Assembly: GCA_965218875.1 (NCBI GenBank)
Contig: OZ244707.1
Span: 2,108,001-2,172,000 of the forward strand
Reading direction: 5' to 3'
Length of the DNA: 64,000 bases
DNA from: CBDCMJ01 sp965218875
Lineage (GTDB): Bacteria; Chloroflexota; Dehalococcoidia; Lucifugimonadales; UBA3495
The translations under genes and the position numbers were made by a program. The notes below the pieces were generated by a model. That model was not told where the DNA came from, searched no databases, and was given only the letters and a program-made list of their open reading frames with translations. This document shows, one piece after another, positions 32,789 to 43,580 of the stretch (position 1 is its first letter; each line of letters starts with the position of its first letter).

Positions 32789-32889
32789 TGTGCCGACGCA
32801 GTGACGAACCCCGCCGGACTGGGACTATTTCCCTTTGGTCAGGCTCCTTGGACACTCCGCCGGGTCTTCGCCCCTTGGGGTGGCCCGGC

Positions 32890-33972
32890 TTAGGCGGGCT
32901 GGCGCCGCAGCGGCGCGCTCATCTGGTGCATGTAGCCCAGAATCTCCCGCTGCGACTGTATCACGCCGGTCTCGTAGTAGGGTATCGACCGGGCCCGGCA
33001 GAATTCCCTCACCAGCGGCTGGGCCTTCCTCAGCTTGTTGCGCGGCATGCTGGGGAAGAGGTGGTGCTCGATCTGGTAGTTGAGGCCCCCGTAGACGAAG
33101 TCGATGACGGGGTTGCCTTTGACATTCCTGGACGTGATCACTTGCTGCCGCAGGAAACCCATGGCGGTATCCTGGTCCAGCACCGGCATGCCCTTGTGGT
33201 TGGGCGCGAAAACCGAGCCCATGTAGAACCCTTCCACCGCCTGGTGCACCGCGATGAACAGTACGGCGTGCAGCGGCTCCAGGAAAACGAATAGCAACCC
33301 GAAATAGAAGCCCAGGTGGACGACGATCAGCAGCGGCTCCACCGCCGGGTATCTGAGCTTGCGTCCGGTCAGGACGTAGTGGATGCCGGCAAACAGGAAG
33401 CTTATCGACGAGAGGACCAGGATGGGGAAGAACATGAAGGCCTGGTATCGCACCATGGCCTTGGGAAGCCCGGTCTTTTCGAAAGACCGCGCTATGGTGA
33501 AGGCGAACAGCGACACGTCGATGTCGCCGTCCTCGCCGATGCGGTTGGGATTGCGGTGGTGACGCACGTTGTGCTTGTCATTCCACCAACTGGGAACCAG
33601 GGCCATAAGCCCGCCCACCATGAGGCTGACCGCATGGTTGCAACGCGGACTGGAGAATATCTGCTGGTGCCCCGCGTCGTGCCCCAGAAGCCCCAATTGG
33701 GAGAACACTACGCCCAGAAAGACGGCGTTGGCTACCTGGAGCCAGGGGTTGTCCACCAATACCAGGAAAGCGACGCTGGCCGCTACCGCCCCCACCGTGA
33801 GCAGTATTTTCAGCCAATAGTAGCCCCGTTGCCGGTCTATGAGACCGTGGGCTTTGACCAGCCGCCTCAGCTCAGCGTACTCCAGGGCGTCCTTCCGCAA
33901 CTCTTCCGACACCGAGCTTGCCGGAGCGGTGGCTTGGTCTGGAACTACCGAAACCGCGCTTTGTGCTGCCAT
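32890..33972 (-). CDS. Membrane fatty acid desaturase
   Basis: 360 residues. The three His boxes are HDAGH, HNVRHH and QIEHHLFP, with four hydrophobic segments between them (for example ILLTVGAVAASVAFLVLVD and LLFVFLEPLHAVLFIAVHQ). The QIEHH form with Gln as first residue is typical of front-end/acyl-lipid delta-type desaturases. It introduces a double bond into membrane acyl chains using ferredoxin or cytochrome electrons and O2, so an aerobic lifestyle is implied. I start at ATG 33972; an upstream 35-codon extension is Arg/Pro-rich and unlike the family. Confidence 0.9.
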   Translation of the reverse strand: MAAQSAVSVVPDQATAPASSVSEELRKDALEYAELRRLVKAHGLIDRQRGYYWLKILLTVGAVAASVAFLVLVDNPWLQVANAVFLGVVFSQLGLLGHDAGHQQIFSSPRCNHAVSLMVGGLMALVPSWWNDKHNVRHHRNPNRIGEDGDIDVSLFAFTIARSFEKTGLPKAMVRYQAFMFFPILVLSSISFLFAGIHYVLTGRKLRYPAVEPLLIVVHLGFYFGLLFVFLEPLHAVLFIAVHQAVEGFYMGSVFAPNHKGMPVLDQDTAMGFLRQQVITSRNVKGNPVIDFVYGGLNYQIEHHLFPSMPRNKLRKAQPLVREFCRARSIPYYETGVIQSQREILGYMHQMSAPLRRQPA

Positions 33973-34155
33973 ATAGGCTCTCGTGTTCGCTCCAGTGTAG
34001 GTTCTGGGCCGGGGCGCTTGTCCCTGACGCTCCGGCCGGAACGGGCTGCGCCCGGAAACCGCGTAACAGGATACCACATACCTAGTCCGGCTTGTTGTGC
34101 TTCGGACGCGGGATACGCCTAGTTCACCCCCGGGAGGTGACGCGGCGGGGTGAGG

Positions 34156-35798
<1,643 letters not shown>

Positions 35799-36068
35799 GG
35801 TCATCTCCCGGGTGCCCGTGTGACGGCTGCAGAATCCGGACCAACCAGCAGTGGAGTTTAGTAATGGGTACCTGCGCTGTCAAACCCCTGCCGCCGCAAG
35901 CGATATTATTGTCATTACACGAAGCGCATCAAGGTCTATGGTCCTCTTTTGGGCGGGAACAAGGGCCACCCGGGCGAATGGACAAGACGGGGCCGCTATG
36001 GGTATCCGTGGGGCGGATGCGGTCCCGCCGCTGGGGGTAGTGCGGGGCCGGGGGCGGGCGGCGCTTTG

Positions 36069-36842
36069 CTAAGTTGGCTCGGAACCGGCGGTTACGGTGT
36101 CCCTAACGGACACTGCGCCGGGGGCGACCACCATGCCGTAGACGCCAAAGTAGGGGACCCTGGAGCCGGGGCGGTAGCTCACTATGTCGCGCAGGGTGTC
36201 GGCGTCCGTTTCCCCGGACTCCGGGTCGTGGGTTGTGATGGCGCATCTGGGGTCCCGGGCCACCACCAGGACTGCGAGGCCGGGGCCGATGCGGATGACC
36301 CGGTCCAGCCAGGAGTCCTCTTGGTGGGGTCCGCAGCCCCCCAGCAGGAAGGTGGGGCGAAATCGCCGGCCTTCGAACGCGGCCCCGCCGCCGCTCCGTT
36401 CTCCCAGGTAATCTATGGAGGCCTGGGAAAGCAGCGACACCGGGTATTCGTCGTAGCATTGGCCGGGCAAATCGGACTTTACCAGTTGCACGGGTTGTCC
36501 GCAGAAGTTCGACAGCTCCTCCGACCATTCGCCTTCCACCAGGCGCCCGGGCACCGGGCGGCCCCATATCCGGGTCACCACCGGCCCGCCTAGCGCAGGA
36601 TGCCCGCCGACGCCGTGCCCGCCGGGGAAGTGGAGGGTAAGGCTTTCGGGTTCCGTCTCATAGGAGGCCTTCACGCGGACCAAGGTCCCCGCCTGCCGCT
36701 GGGTCAACAGGGCTCCGTCGCGGTCCACCAGGTGGAAGCGGCGGTCCGCCAAGACGCCATCCGCATCTACCTGAACGCTCTCGAGCTGGTTCAGGCCCAG
36801 TGACTTAACCGGCGAGGTGTAGATGGCGTCTACGGCAATCAT
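36069..36842 (-). CDS. MOSC domain protein
   Basis: 257 residues: an N-terminal beta-barrel (VDAIYTSPVKSLGLNQLESVQVDADGVLADRRFHLVDRDG) followed by a MOSC domain with the conserved Cys in ARDPRCAITTHDPESGETDADTLRDI. MOSC proteins handle molybdenum-cofactor sulfur or N-hydroxylated compounds (mARC/YcbX type). No ferredoxin domain is fused. Its start overlaps the stop of the HtrA gene by 4 bp (ATGA), so the two are co-translated, an unexplained pairing. Confidence 0.88.
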   Translation of the reverse strand: MIAVDAIYTSPVKSLGLNQLESVQVDADGVLADRRFHLVDRDGALLTQRQAGTLVRVKASYETEPESLTLHFPGGHGVGGHPALGGPVVTRIWGRPVPGRLVEGEWSEELSNFCGQPVQLVKSDLPGQCYDEYPVSLLSQASIDYLGERSGGGAAFEGRRFRPTFLLGGCGPHQEDSWLDRVIRIGPGLAVLVVARDPRCAITTHDPESGETDADTLRDIVSYRPGSRVPYFGVYGMVVAPGAVSVRDTVTAGSEPT

Positions 36843-38173
36843 GGCAGCGCGGGCGCTTGACCGGCTCTCCGGGGCCGTTCACCCAAGGTTACTTCCAACG
36901 TTACTCGCTCCCCGTCTTCTCGTATCACCTCCAGATGCACCCGGTCTCCTGGACTGGTCTCCCCGACGAAAAAAGCCAGCAGGTCGTCCATGAATCTGAT
37001 GGGAGAGCCGTCGATGCCCACGATAACGTCTCCGCCTAAGGGATAGCTGACTCTATCCACGGTGTAGTGGTCCTCGCTGGGGCGCAGACCCGCCCGGTCG
37101 GCCGGGCTGTCCGGGCTAACCTGGAGTATTAGCGCGCCCCCGGTGTCCCGGGGCAGGTCCATCTGCTCGGCGGTGTCCGGGGATAGGGTCGCGCCGGTGA
37201 TACCCAGCCAGGAGTATGCGTACTCGCCCTCGTCGATGAGGGCCGGCACGACCCTCTTGACGAGGGCGATTGGCACGGCGAACCCCACTCCGGAGTTGAA
37301 TCCGCTGCGGGTCATGATTTGGGTATTGACGCCAATGACCCTGCCGCGCCGGTCCAGCAGCGGCCCGCCGGAGTTGCCAGGGTTTACCGAAGCGTCGGTC
37401 TGTATTACCCCCGGCATGGAGAAGACCACGCCATCGCCGCTTATGGTGCGCCCCACCGCGCTGATGATTCCGGTGGTCATGCTGAAGTGCTGGCCGAAGG
37501 GGTCCCCAATGGCCACCGCCATCTGGCCCACCTGCAAAGCGTCGCTGTCTCCCAGCGTCACCGGACGGGCTTCCTCCTTGTCTTCGTCGAGTTTCAACAC
37601 CGCCAAGTCGGAGCTCGGGTCCAGGCCGACGACCTGGGCCGCCACCTCCTCGCGGTCCGAAAAGACTATGGTGACCCGGTCCGCGTTCTCCACCAAGTGA
37701 TTGTTGGTGACCACGTGCCCTTCTCGGTCCCAAACGAAACCGGAGCCCTCCCCCTGCACCAGGTAGTCCCACGGATAATCATCCGGGGACACGTCTGGAT
37801 GTCCCGGGATTACCGGCGGATGGTCCGGTGTGCCCGGCTGCTGGGTTGCTCGTACGTGGACCACGGAGGGCAGCAGGTCCTGATACAGGCGGATTAGGAC
37901 TTGCTCGTGAGCGGCGACAATGTCCTCCGGGTCCAGGTCTTCAGCCTGCAACCCGCTCCCCGCAGCGCTGCTGTAAGACACGGGGAGGTACCGCGAACCC
38001 TGGGCCCCGGGAGCCTCGAACCCATCGGTAGCCAGTTGTCCCGACGCTTCCGGCGTTGTTTGCCCAACGCAGCCGGCGGCCGTCAATAGCAAGGCCAGCA
38101 CGGCGGCCACCAACAGCAGCACTAACCTTCCGCGCCGCGCAATCTCAGAATCAGAAGAAGTACGTGCCGGCAT
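36839..38173 (-). CDS. HtrA/DegP-type serine protease, lipoprotein
   Basis: 444 residues. A signal anchor ends in a lipobox (LTAAGC, Cys35), so it is probably a membrane-attached lipoprotein. The trypsin-like domain has His in VVTNNHLVENA, Asp in LDPSSDLAVLKL and Ser in NPGNSGGPLLDRRG. One PDZ domain follows (LGITGATLSPDTAEQM...PADRAGLRP...VGIDGSPI). It would degrade or refold damaged extracytoplasmic proteins. GAGGAG precedes ATG 38173. It is coupled to the MOSC gene downstream. Confidence 0.92.
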   Translation of the reverse strand: MPARTSSDSEIARRGRLVLLLVAAVLALLLTAAGCVGQTTPEASGQLATDGFEAPGAQGSRYLPVSYSSAAGSGLQAEDLDPEDIVAAHEQVLIRLYQDLLPSVVHVRATQQPGTPDHPPVIPGHPDVSPDDYPWDYLVQGEGSGFVWDREGHVVTNNHLVENADRVTIVFSDREEVAAQVVGLDPSSDLAVLKLDEDKEEARPVTLGDSDALQVGQMAVAIGDPFGQHFSMTTGIISAVGRTISGDGVVFSMPGVIQTDASVNPGNSGGPLLDRRGRVIGVNTQIMTRSGFNSGVGFAVPIALVKRVVPALIDEGEYAYSWLGITGATLSPDTAEQMDLPRDTGGALILQVSPDSPADRAGLRPSEDHYTVDRVSYPLGGDVIVGIDGSPIRFMDDLLAFFVGETSPGDRVHLEVIREDGERVTLEVTLGERPRRAGQAPALP

Positions 38174-38315
38174 GGCCCCACTCCTCAATCGCGAGTCGCT
38201 CCCCTTACCGGTGAAGTACGCCATTCACCCCCAGACGGATTCTTGCGGTCCGGATAGGCTGTTCCGCGAACTCGGCGCGGGGTTTCTTGGGGAAAGCGCC
38301 GGGGCATGGCACCTG

Positions 38316-39041
38316 CTACTGGCTGCGCTTCTTGCCGGTCTTCTCTTCGAACAACTGCCAGGTAAGGTCGTTGAAGGGGTAGTACTTACCCGGGGAGCAC
38401 CCTTCTTCCCTGACCTGGGCCTTGATGACCTCCTCCACTTCCTCCCGCTCCCCGGCAATATGGATAACCTCGTCCACCAGGCCCTGTGGGACCACCACCG
38501 CCCCATCGTCGTCGCCCACCACGGCGTCCCCGGGCCGCACCAACACCCGCCCGCACTGGACAGCGTCGTTGACCTGCCACGGCCAGAACTCGGCCGGTCC
38601 CTGCTTGGCGGTGGTGGCTGCCGAGTAGACCGGGAATCCGTACTCCTTCAGGGACACGCTGTCCCTCACCGCGCCGTCAGTCACCAACCCTCCTACGCCC
38701 CGTTGCCACAGGCGCAGGAACTTGATGTCTCCCCCGATCGAGCTATACTCCCAGCCCATGGCGTCGATCACCAGGACCTCCCCGGGGCCGCACAACTCGA
38801 AGGCCACGTATTCGGCGGATTGCTCTCCTTTGGGTTTGTCCTGCACCAGGTCCGGGCGGTGGGGCACGAATCGCAAAGTCACGGCCCGGCCCGCCATGTG
38901 CTGGCCTAACTGGAGGGGCTTGGCGCCGTGGATGAAGCTCATGGGCCAGCCTTTGTCCCAGAGAGCGTCGATCAGGGTCTGGGTTGGAATCCGGCGGAGG
39001 ACTTCCAGGGTCTCAGACGGGATGGGGGGCAGGCTGCTCAT
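38316..39041 (-). CDS. RraA-like family protein
   Basis: 241 residues of the RraA/HMG-aldolase fold: IPTQTLIDALWDKGW, HMAGRAVTLRF, GPGEVLVIDAMG, GGLVTDGAVRDSVSL with the conserved Arg-Asp that binds metal and pyruvate-type enolates, and VRPGDAVVGDDDGAVVVPQ. Members are 4-hydroxy-4-methyl-2-oxoglutarate aldolases, oxaloacetate decarboxylases, or regulators of RNase E. With ring-cleavage-type amidohydrolases in the region, an aldolase role is more likely than RNase E inhibition. ATG 39041; an N-terminal extension to 39113 is basic and rejected. Confidence 0.85.
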   Translation of the reverse strand: MSSLPPIPSETLEVLRRIPTQTLIDALWDKGWPMSFIHGAKPLQLGQHMAGRAVTLRFVPHRPDLVQDKPKGEQSAEYVAFELCGPGEVLVIDAMGWEYSSIGGDIKFLRLWQRGVGGLVTDGAVRDSVSLKEYGFPVYSAATTAKQGPAEFWPWQVNDAVQCGRVLVRPGDAVVGDDDGAVVVPQGLVDEVIHIAGEREEVEEVIKAQVREEGCSPGKYYPFNDLTWQLFEEKTGKKRSQ

Positions 39042-39204
39042 CTCTCTCGTCCACGGGGTGGGTTGAACTGGCCTACGGGGCCGCCGCAACGTCGCGCACC
39101 CCGGTAATCTCACCCGGATAATCTAATGTACCCCAAAGCGGTGCAAAGGCGCCAGGGCGGGACGGCGGCGAGTAAGGGGAGAACTTGACTGTGGGCGTGA
39201 GGGA

Positions 39205-39366
39205 AGGCCAGGGTTTTTATTTCAGGGCCATTGTGAGCCATTCTGAGCCATGGGCCTGGGTGGCGGTTGATAGATGTGGCCAGGCGCTAATAGCTACCTA
39301 TTAACAGTGTAGGGAGTGGGTACCAGCGGGGGCAAGGCGGAAGTGTCGTGAGTTGAGGAGGAACCA
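39205..39366. repeat. Three-copy ~160-bp repeat, copy 3
   Basis: Matches 30045-30215 in the same orientation and 20655-20815 reversed (GTTTTTATTTCAGGGCCATTG, GAGCCATGGGCCTGGGTGGC, CTACCTATTAACAG, GTAGGGAGTGGG, GGAAGTGTCGTGAGTTG). A MITE right-end-like sequence follows at 39367-39382. No gene is present in 39042-39841; the rest of the gap is described under the next two entries. Confidence 0.7.
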
Positions 39367-39387
39367 ACTCTGAACAGTTACGCGGTT

Positions 39388-39482
39388 GGTAGGGTCATTC
39401 GATTGTTCTATTCTGCCGCCCTGAGCGTAGCCGGAGGGTCTACGATGCTTCGGCAGGCTCAGCATGACATGGTGGAGAAGTG
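39388..39482. repeat. Left part of a CAGGGTCATT-family element
   Basis: AGGGTCATTCGATTGTTC (from about 39390) is followed by TTCTGCCGCCCTGAGCGTAGCC and CAGGCTCAGCATGACATGGTGGA, the interior style of the element at 8350-8553. The right end is missing: the sequence passes directly into the 70-bp palindromic repeat at 39483, which may have inserted in it. Confidence 0.5.
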
Positions 39483-39552
39483 GGTTCCGTTTGCTTTTAG
39501 AGTATGGCATACCTACGGCCAGATAGTCCGTACACCAAAAGCAAACGGAACC
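39483..39552. repeat. 70-bp palindromic element, copy 1
   Basis: Perfect 16-bp inverted ends GGTTCCGTTTGCTTTT (39483-39498) and AAAAGCAAACGGAACC (39537-39552) around a 38-bp core that includes GTATGGCATACC. A copy differing by one core base lies at 41163-41232. Sequence 39553-39841 has nothing else recognisable beyond the ribosome site of the next gene. Confidence 0.85.
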
Positions 39553-39841
39553 CTTTGGATTGCGTGTCCGCTCAAAGCCAACCTCCTCGGGCCGTAGTTT
39601 GTTAGTGGCCCTGTAGGAAGTGTGTGCCCCGTGGCGGCCGCTGTCTCTAAACGAATTGAAACGAAATGGGGATTGGCCTAAATGCCGAAACCCCCGAAGC
39701 GGGAACGAACCGCAACGGGGGCCTTGACAACAGCATCGGGAGAAGGAATCATTAGTATCGGCAACGTCCATAGTCGCCCCAACGCCGGGACAGGAGGTGA
39801 TCGCCCCAGCGCCATCCCAACGTTAGCTAAGGAGGAGCGCC

Positions 39842-40681
39842 ATGTTCACGAAGAACCTGCGGCTACTCCTTTTGTTGGGAGTCTTGGCCGCCGTGCTTTC
39901 AGTGGCGCCCGTCGCCGCCTAGGGCGACGAGCCGCTACAGCTAACCGGCGACAACGTTGTCCAGTACGAGCGTGACGACGGCGTTGATATCCAGGACGCG
40001 GAGCGCAGCATCAACCGGGGCGAAAGGGTTGGCACGGACGCCTGTGAGTTCACCATGGGGCTTGCCCGGGGCTTCGGCGAACCCATCAAGGCAGCGAGGA
40101 CGCTGGCCATCGACTTCGACACCTGCGAGCGGTTGGTGGAGACGGGCTCGGTCACCCCAGAGGACGCGGCCCGGATCAATGAGAGCGATGCCTCGGAATC
40201 GAGTCCTCCCGCCGCTCCGGAAGGCCCGAGACCTTCAAAGGCATACTCAGGCTCCGGGGTCTTAGCTTCTACGGTCAACACCGCAAAGTTCACGACCACC
40301 TGGGAAGACCTGGCCGGCATCGATGTGAACTGGGTCCGGTCCGAGGTCAAGTGGACGGTGGACGACGGCCAGGTAACCTTTAGGTCCGGCCAGTGCCAGC
40401 TGTACTGGCGGAGCGGCACCGGGTGGAGGAAGGGCACCAGCGACGCTTGCGCCTCGGAGTACCTCGGCGGCCAAACCCAGATAGTCGTGAACCGGGCCTA
40501 CCAGGAGTTCAACAACAACGTCTTCCCTTGCCCGACCATCTCCGGTGTCGGCGCCGGCGCCGACACCGCGTACTTCGACAACAAGGTGGGCGGGACGACC
40601 ATCGGCTCCTGGGGCAGGTCCACCACGCGGGCCAGCGGCGACTGCGCCTATCTCCTGGATTACACCCAAGTGCTGCACTAG
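39842..40681 (+). pseudogene. Secreted protein with an amber codon at the signal cleavage site
   Basis: ATG 39842 follows AAGGAGGAG. Residues 1-26 (MFTKNLRLLLLLGVLAAVLSV then APVAA) are a classic signal peptide. The next codon is TAG (39920-39922), and the same frame then runs open for 252 codons (GDEPLQLTGDNVVQYERDDG...DCAYLLDYTQVLH). The mature part has a DACEFTMGLARGF segment, a Ser/Pro-rich linker and a Cys-containing C-terminal beta-rich domain (FTTTWEDLAGIDVNWVRSEVKWTV). A CAG to TAG change explains the stop. Otherwise only a signal peptide, or an internal start at 40055, could be made. Function unknown. Confidence 0.7.
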
Positions 40682-40701
40682 GCTTGCGGTTAGCCTTTGC
40701 A

Positions 40702-40731
40702 GTGGGGGGCGGGGTCATCCCCGCCCCCCAC
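40702..40731 (+). terminator. Strong terminator hairpin
   Basis: A perfect 13-bp stem GTGGGGGGCGGGG / CCCCGCCCCCCAC around TCAT, followed by TCTGTTCT. It ends the secreted-protein transcript 20 bp after its stop. Confidence 0.75.
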
Positions 40732-40751
40732 TCTGTTCTGGACGGTGAACC

Positions 40752-40952
40752 ATGCCGATAGCACTTATAGCGATGTTTGTCGGGGCTTTGATTGTCGTCC
40801 TGGTTGGCACTCAGGGCCTTGCCCGCAGGATCATCGGCGCCCAGCCGGTCCTGCGAAGACGGCATCGCGCTGTCGGGCTGATTGGGCCGGCGTTGATAGT
40901 GTTTGGGTTCTTCTTCCTTCCCGCCATTTTCTTCATCCAGCGCCTCCTCTAA
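40752..40952 (+). CDS. Small two-helix membrane protein
   Basis: 66 residues: helix 1 (ALIAMFVGALIVVLVGTQGLA), a basic loop (RRIIGAQPVLRRRHR) and helix 2 (AVGLIGPALIVFGFFFLPAIFFI). It is an integral membrane protein with both helices near the ends. No family is recognised. GGTGA lies 5 bases before ATG. In 40953-41160 nothing convincing is seen; a frame ending LLIPGVIGGGLYIAAYYIA is hydrophobic but has no good start. Confidence 0.5.
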   Translation: MPIALIAMFVGALIVVLVGTQGLARRIIGAQPVLRRRHRAVGLIGPALIVFGFFFLPAIFFIQRLL

Positions 40953-41162
40953 GGAGGTCCGGGCGGTCCTGCTAACAGGGCTCCCGCGTCGGGGGCGTCC
41001 CGCCAGCGGGAGACTCGGTCACAGCGACCTGGGAGGACCTCCGGAGCGCGGCGGGATATTCGCAACATCCTACGAGGACTATTGATTCCAGGAGTGATCG
41101 GCGGTGGCTTGTACATCGCGGCCTACTACATCGCCTGAAGGAGGTAGCGCCTAACCCCACAC

Positions 41163-41232
41163 GGTTCCGTTTGCTTTTAGAGTATGGCATACCTACGGCG
41201 AGATAGTCCGTACACCAAAAGCAAACGGAACC
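41163..41232. repeat. 70-bp palindromic element, copy 2
   Basis: Arms 41163-41178 and 41217-41232 are identical to copy 1 at 39483-39552; the core differs only at one position (GGCGAGATAG for GGCCAGATAG). A CAGGGYCATT-type end lies just after it (41250-41275, GATAATCGAATGGCCCTGG). Confidence 0.85.
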
Positions 41233-41332
41233 GAGAAGTGCCTCAAGCGCCATGATAATCGAATGGCCCTGGCGCCGAGGGCGGAGGCTGCCGGGACCCC
41301 TGGGCTGGAGTGGTGGCTCCGGGCCGGCCCGG

Positions 41333-41779
41333 TTACCTCTGGTGCCACTCCGGGGTCGGTTCGTTGACGCAGTGCAAGAAGACGAAGGCGCTGGTGCGGC
41401 CCAGGCCCCGGAACTGACCGGTCAGCTCCTTGACTCGCTCGTGGTACTCCAGTGGGTCCAGGGACCTGAGGTACGCGTAAAACGATCCGTGGGCCTTGGC
41501 CAACGCCTCTACGGCCTGGGCGTTCTCCACGGTGGCGAGTATCTTGCGCCGGTTGCGGACAATGCCCTCGTCCCCCATGAGCCGGGCAATGTCCTGCTGG
41601 TCGTAACCCGCTACCCTGCCAATCTCGAACCAATCGAAGCCGCGGCGGAAGTTGTCCCACTTGTCCCGCACCACCTGCCAGCTAAAACCGGCCCGGAAAA
41701 TCGCCTTGGTAAGCTCTTCCAAGTAGCCATCGTCGTTCTCCGGCGTGAGTTGAGGGGGCACCTCGGTAATACGCGGCAT
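41333..41779 (-). CDS. DNA-3-methyladenine glycosylase I-like protein
   Basis: 148 residues with the Tag-like helical fold: LEELTKAIFRAGFSWQVVRDKWDNFRRGFDWFEIGRVAGY, GIVRNRRKILATVENAQAV, HGSFYAYLRSL and GRTSAFVFLHCVNEPTPEW. Tag enzymes excise 3-methyladenine. The protein is shorter than E. coli Tag and lacks the obvious C-terminal zinc-binding His pair, so it is a divergent member. It is close to a UDG-like gene at 42849, giving a small base-excision cluster. ATG 41779 has only a weak ribosome site. Confidence 0.78.
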   Translation of the reverse strand: MPRITEVPPQLTPENDDGYLEELTKAIFRAGFSWQVVRDKWDNFRRGFDWFEIGRVAGYDQQDIARLMGDEGIVRNRRKILATVENAQAVEALAKAHGSFYAYLRSLDPLEYHERVKELTGQFRGLGRTSAFVFLHCVNEPTPEWHQR

Positions 41780-41866
41780 AGCGATCTCTGGCAAGACGAC
41801 TTGGGGAAGCGCGGGCCGACTGGACCCGGCGAGTGATACCCTTCGGACCACGCGTCGATCCGCCGG

Positions 41867-42700
41867 TCAACCCTGCTGTTGAAGCTCCTCGACGTGGCTG
41901 ACGAGCCTCCGCAACTCTTCGGTTTGGGCTTCGGGCGGCCCATTCTCTAGGTAGAACCGCAGGTCTTCCAGGGCTCCCCGGTAGTTGCCCATCTGGTACC
42001 TGACCAACCCGCGGTCCCGGCGCTCCGCGGGTTCCTCCGGGTCCAGGGCCACCAGCCGGTCGATCATGGACAGGGCCCGCCGGTGGTCGTTGTTCTGCAG
42101 GTATATTATTTTCAGGTTTCGCAATATGCGGGCCACGTAATCGCGATTGCTGACCGGGGTCAGATATCGGCTGTCCCAGGTGAAGTTGCCCTGGGTGATC
42201 TCCCGCAGGCGCTCGGCGCAATCTTCTTCAGACAGCAGGATTCCCCGGTGGAAGGGGTCCACGAAGATGGTCTCTTCGTCCCGGTGCCTCACCAGGAAGT
42301 GGCCGGGCATTCCCACGCCCACCAGGGGAATATCCAGCCGCTTGCCCACTTCGATGCACACCAGGGACAGCATGATGGGTATCCCCAGGCGGCGGCTTAG
42401 CACCTCGTTGAGGTAGCTGTTGCGGGGGTCGTAGTAGTCGTCGTTGTTGCCGGCGAATCCCACCTCGTCGAAAAGGTACTCGTTGAGGCTATTGACGCAG
42501 TACAACGGGTCCCGGTCCGGGCCAATGCGCAGGCCGGCAGCGGCGGACAGCGAGTCCAGGGCCGCCAGCTCCCGGTCGACGTCCAGGTCGGGATACTCGG
42601 CGGCGGCGATGAGCAGGGCCGCTCTCCCCAGGTCGATCTCCTGGTTGTCGGACTGCATCATTCCGACGAACTGGTCCCAGATCGATTGTTCCCTATCCAT
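41867..42700 (-). CDS. SirB1/transglutaminase-like protein with TPR
   Basis: 277 residues. The transglutaminase-like core has SLNEYLFDEVGFAGNNDDYYDPRNSYLNEVLSRRLGIPIMLSLVCIEVGKRL and VGMPGHFLVRHRD, in which the usual catalytic Cys region is replaced by a SLVCIEVG Cys and GHFLVR His. The C-terminus has TPR-like helices (RRALSMIDRLVALDPEEPAERRDRGLVRYQMGNYRGALEDLRFYLE). The SirB1 family function is not settled. GGGAGA precedes ATG 42700. Confidence 0.85.
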   Translation of the reverse strand: MDREQSIWDQFVGMMQSDNQEIDLGRAALLIAAAEYPDLDVDRELAALDSLSAAAGLRIGPDRDPLYCVNSLNEYLFDEVGFAGNNDDYYDPRNSYLNEVLSRRLGIPIMLSLVCIEVGKRLDIPLVGVGMPGHFLVRHRDEETIFVDPFHRGILLSEEDCAERLREITQGNFTWDSRYLTPVSNRDYVARILRNLKIIYLQNNDHRRALSMIDRLVALDPEEPAERRDRGLVRYQMGNYRGALEDLRFYLENGPPEAQTEELRRLVSHVEELQQQG

Positions 42701-42848
42701 CGGCGCAAGGTCTCCCTTGGGGAAATCCGCTCCATTATACCCGCAAGCGCCGCCGGCAAATCGGGCGGCCCGGCTCGACCGGCGCTCGTGGACCAGGGCG
42801 GGGCAGAGCCCGGCGTGACCAGGCAAGGGCCCGGAGAGCGTTCCTAGG

Positions 42849-43565
42849 TCAGCAAGCTTTTGGGGTCAACAAGCCTTTGGCCAGACCAAAGGCCTCCTCG
42901 AACATGTCCCGGGTCAGGCGGCCCGTGGAGGTGTTGTGCTGGCTGGGGTGATAGGACGCGGCCAGGATGGGGCCGCCGGCCAGCGGGTACACCGCCGCGT
43001 GGCCGAATTTGGGGCGGGGCCTGGGCAGGGCCGCGCCCCGGGCCGAGCAGATGCCGAGGTAGGCGTCGAAGGCGAACTTGCCCAGGGCCATCACCACCTG
43101 AAGCTTCTCGAGGGCTTCCAACTCCCGGGCCAAGAAGGGGAGGCAGCTGTCCCGTTCTTCCGGGAGAGGTCTGTTTCCCGGCGGGGCGCAGCGCAGGGCG
43201 GCCGATATGTACACGTCCCGGAGGGTCTGGCCGTCGTCGCGGTGCAAAGAGTGGGGTGAGCTGGCCCAGCCGAACTTGTGGAGGGTGGAGTATACCCAAT
43301 CGCCGCTGCGGTCTCCGGTAAACATCCGGCCCGTTCGGTTGGCCCCGTGGGCGGCAGGCGCCAAACCCAACAGCAACAGGCGGGCGTCGGGGTCGCCGAA
43401 GCCGGGCACCGGTCGCCCCCAGTAGTCCCAGTCGCCGTACATGGGACGCTTTTCCCGGGCCACCGCCTCCCGGTGGGCCACCAGGCGGGGGCACTTTCGG
43501 CACGAGACAACCTCATGGTGAAGGCGGGCCAAGCCGCTCGCTGCGGGTTCCGGGTGGCTGCACAA
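42849..43565 (-). CDS. Uracil-DNA glycosylase, family 5 (UdgB-like)
   Basis: 238 residues. Motif 1, GLAPAAHGANRTGRMFTGDRSGDWVY, is the family-5 signature in which the usual catalytic polar residue is absent (GLAPAAHG). Motif 3 is ASYHPSQHNTSTG. Cysteines for a [4Fe-4S] cluster are in SCRKCPRL, LRCAPPGN and DSCLPF. Family 5 enzymes remove uracil and deaminated purines from DNA. The start is probably TTG 43565 as no ATG fits. It is common in thermophiles, actinobacteria and some Chloroflexota. Confidence 0.9.
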   Translation of the reverse strand: MCSHPEPAASGLARLHHEVVSCRKCPRLVAHREAVAREKRPMYGDWDYWGRPVPGFGDPDARLLLLGLAPAAHGANRTGRMFTGDRSGDWVYSTLHKFGWASSPHSLHRDDGQTLRDVYISAALRCAPPGNRPLPEERDSCLPFLARELEALEKLQVVMALGKFAFDAYLGICSARGAALPRPRPKFGHAAVYPLAGGPILAASYHPSQHNTSTGRLTRDMFEEAFGLAKGLLTPKAC

Positions 43566-43580
43566 CGTAGGGCTGCCCGG

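Noticed and set aside
40953..41160. Small hydrophobic peptide ending GLYIAAYYIA
   Set aside because: It has no credible start codon or ribosome site and is in frame with the preceding stop; too short to support.
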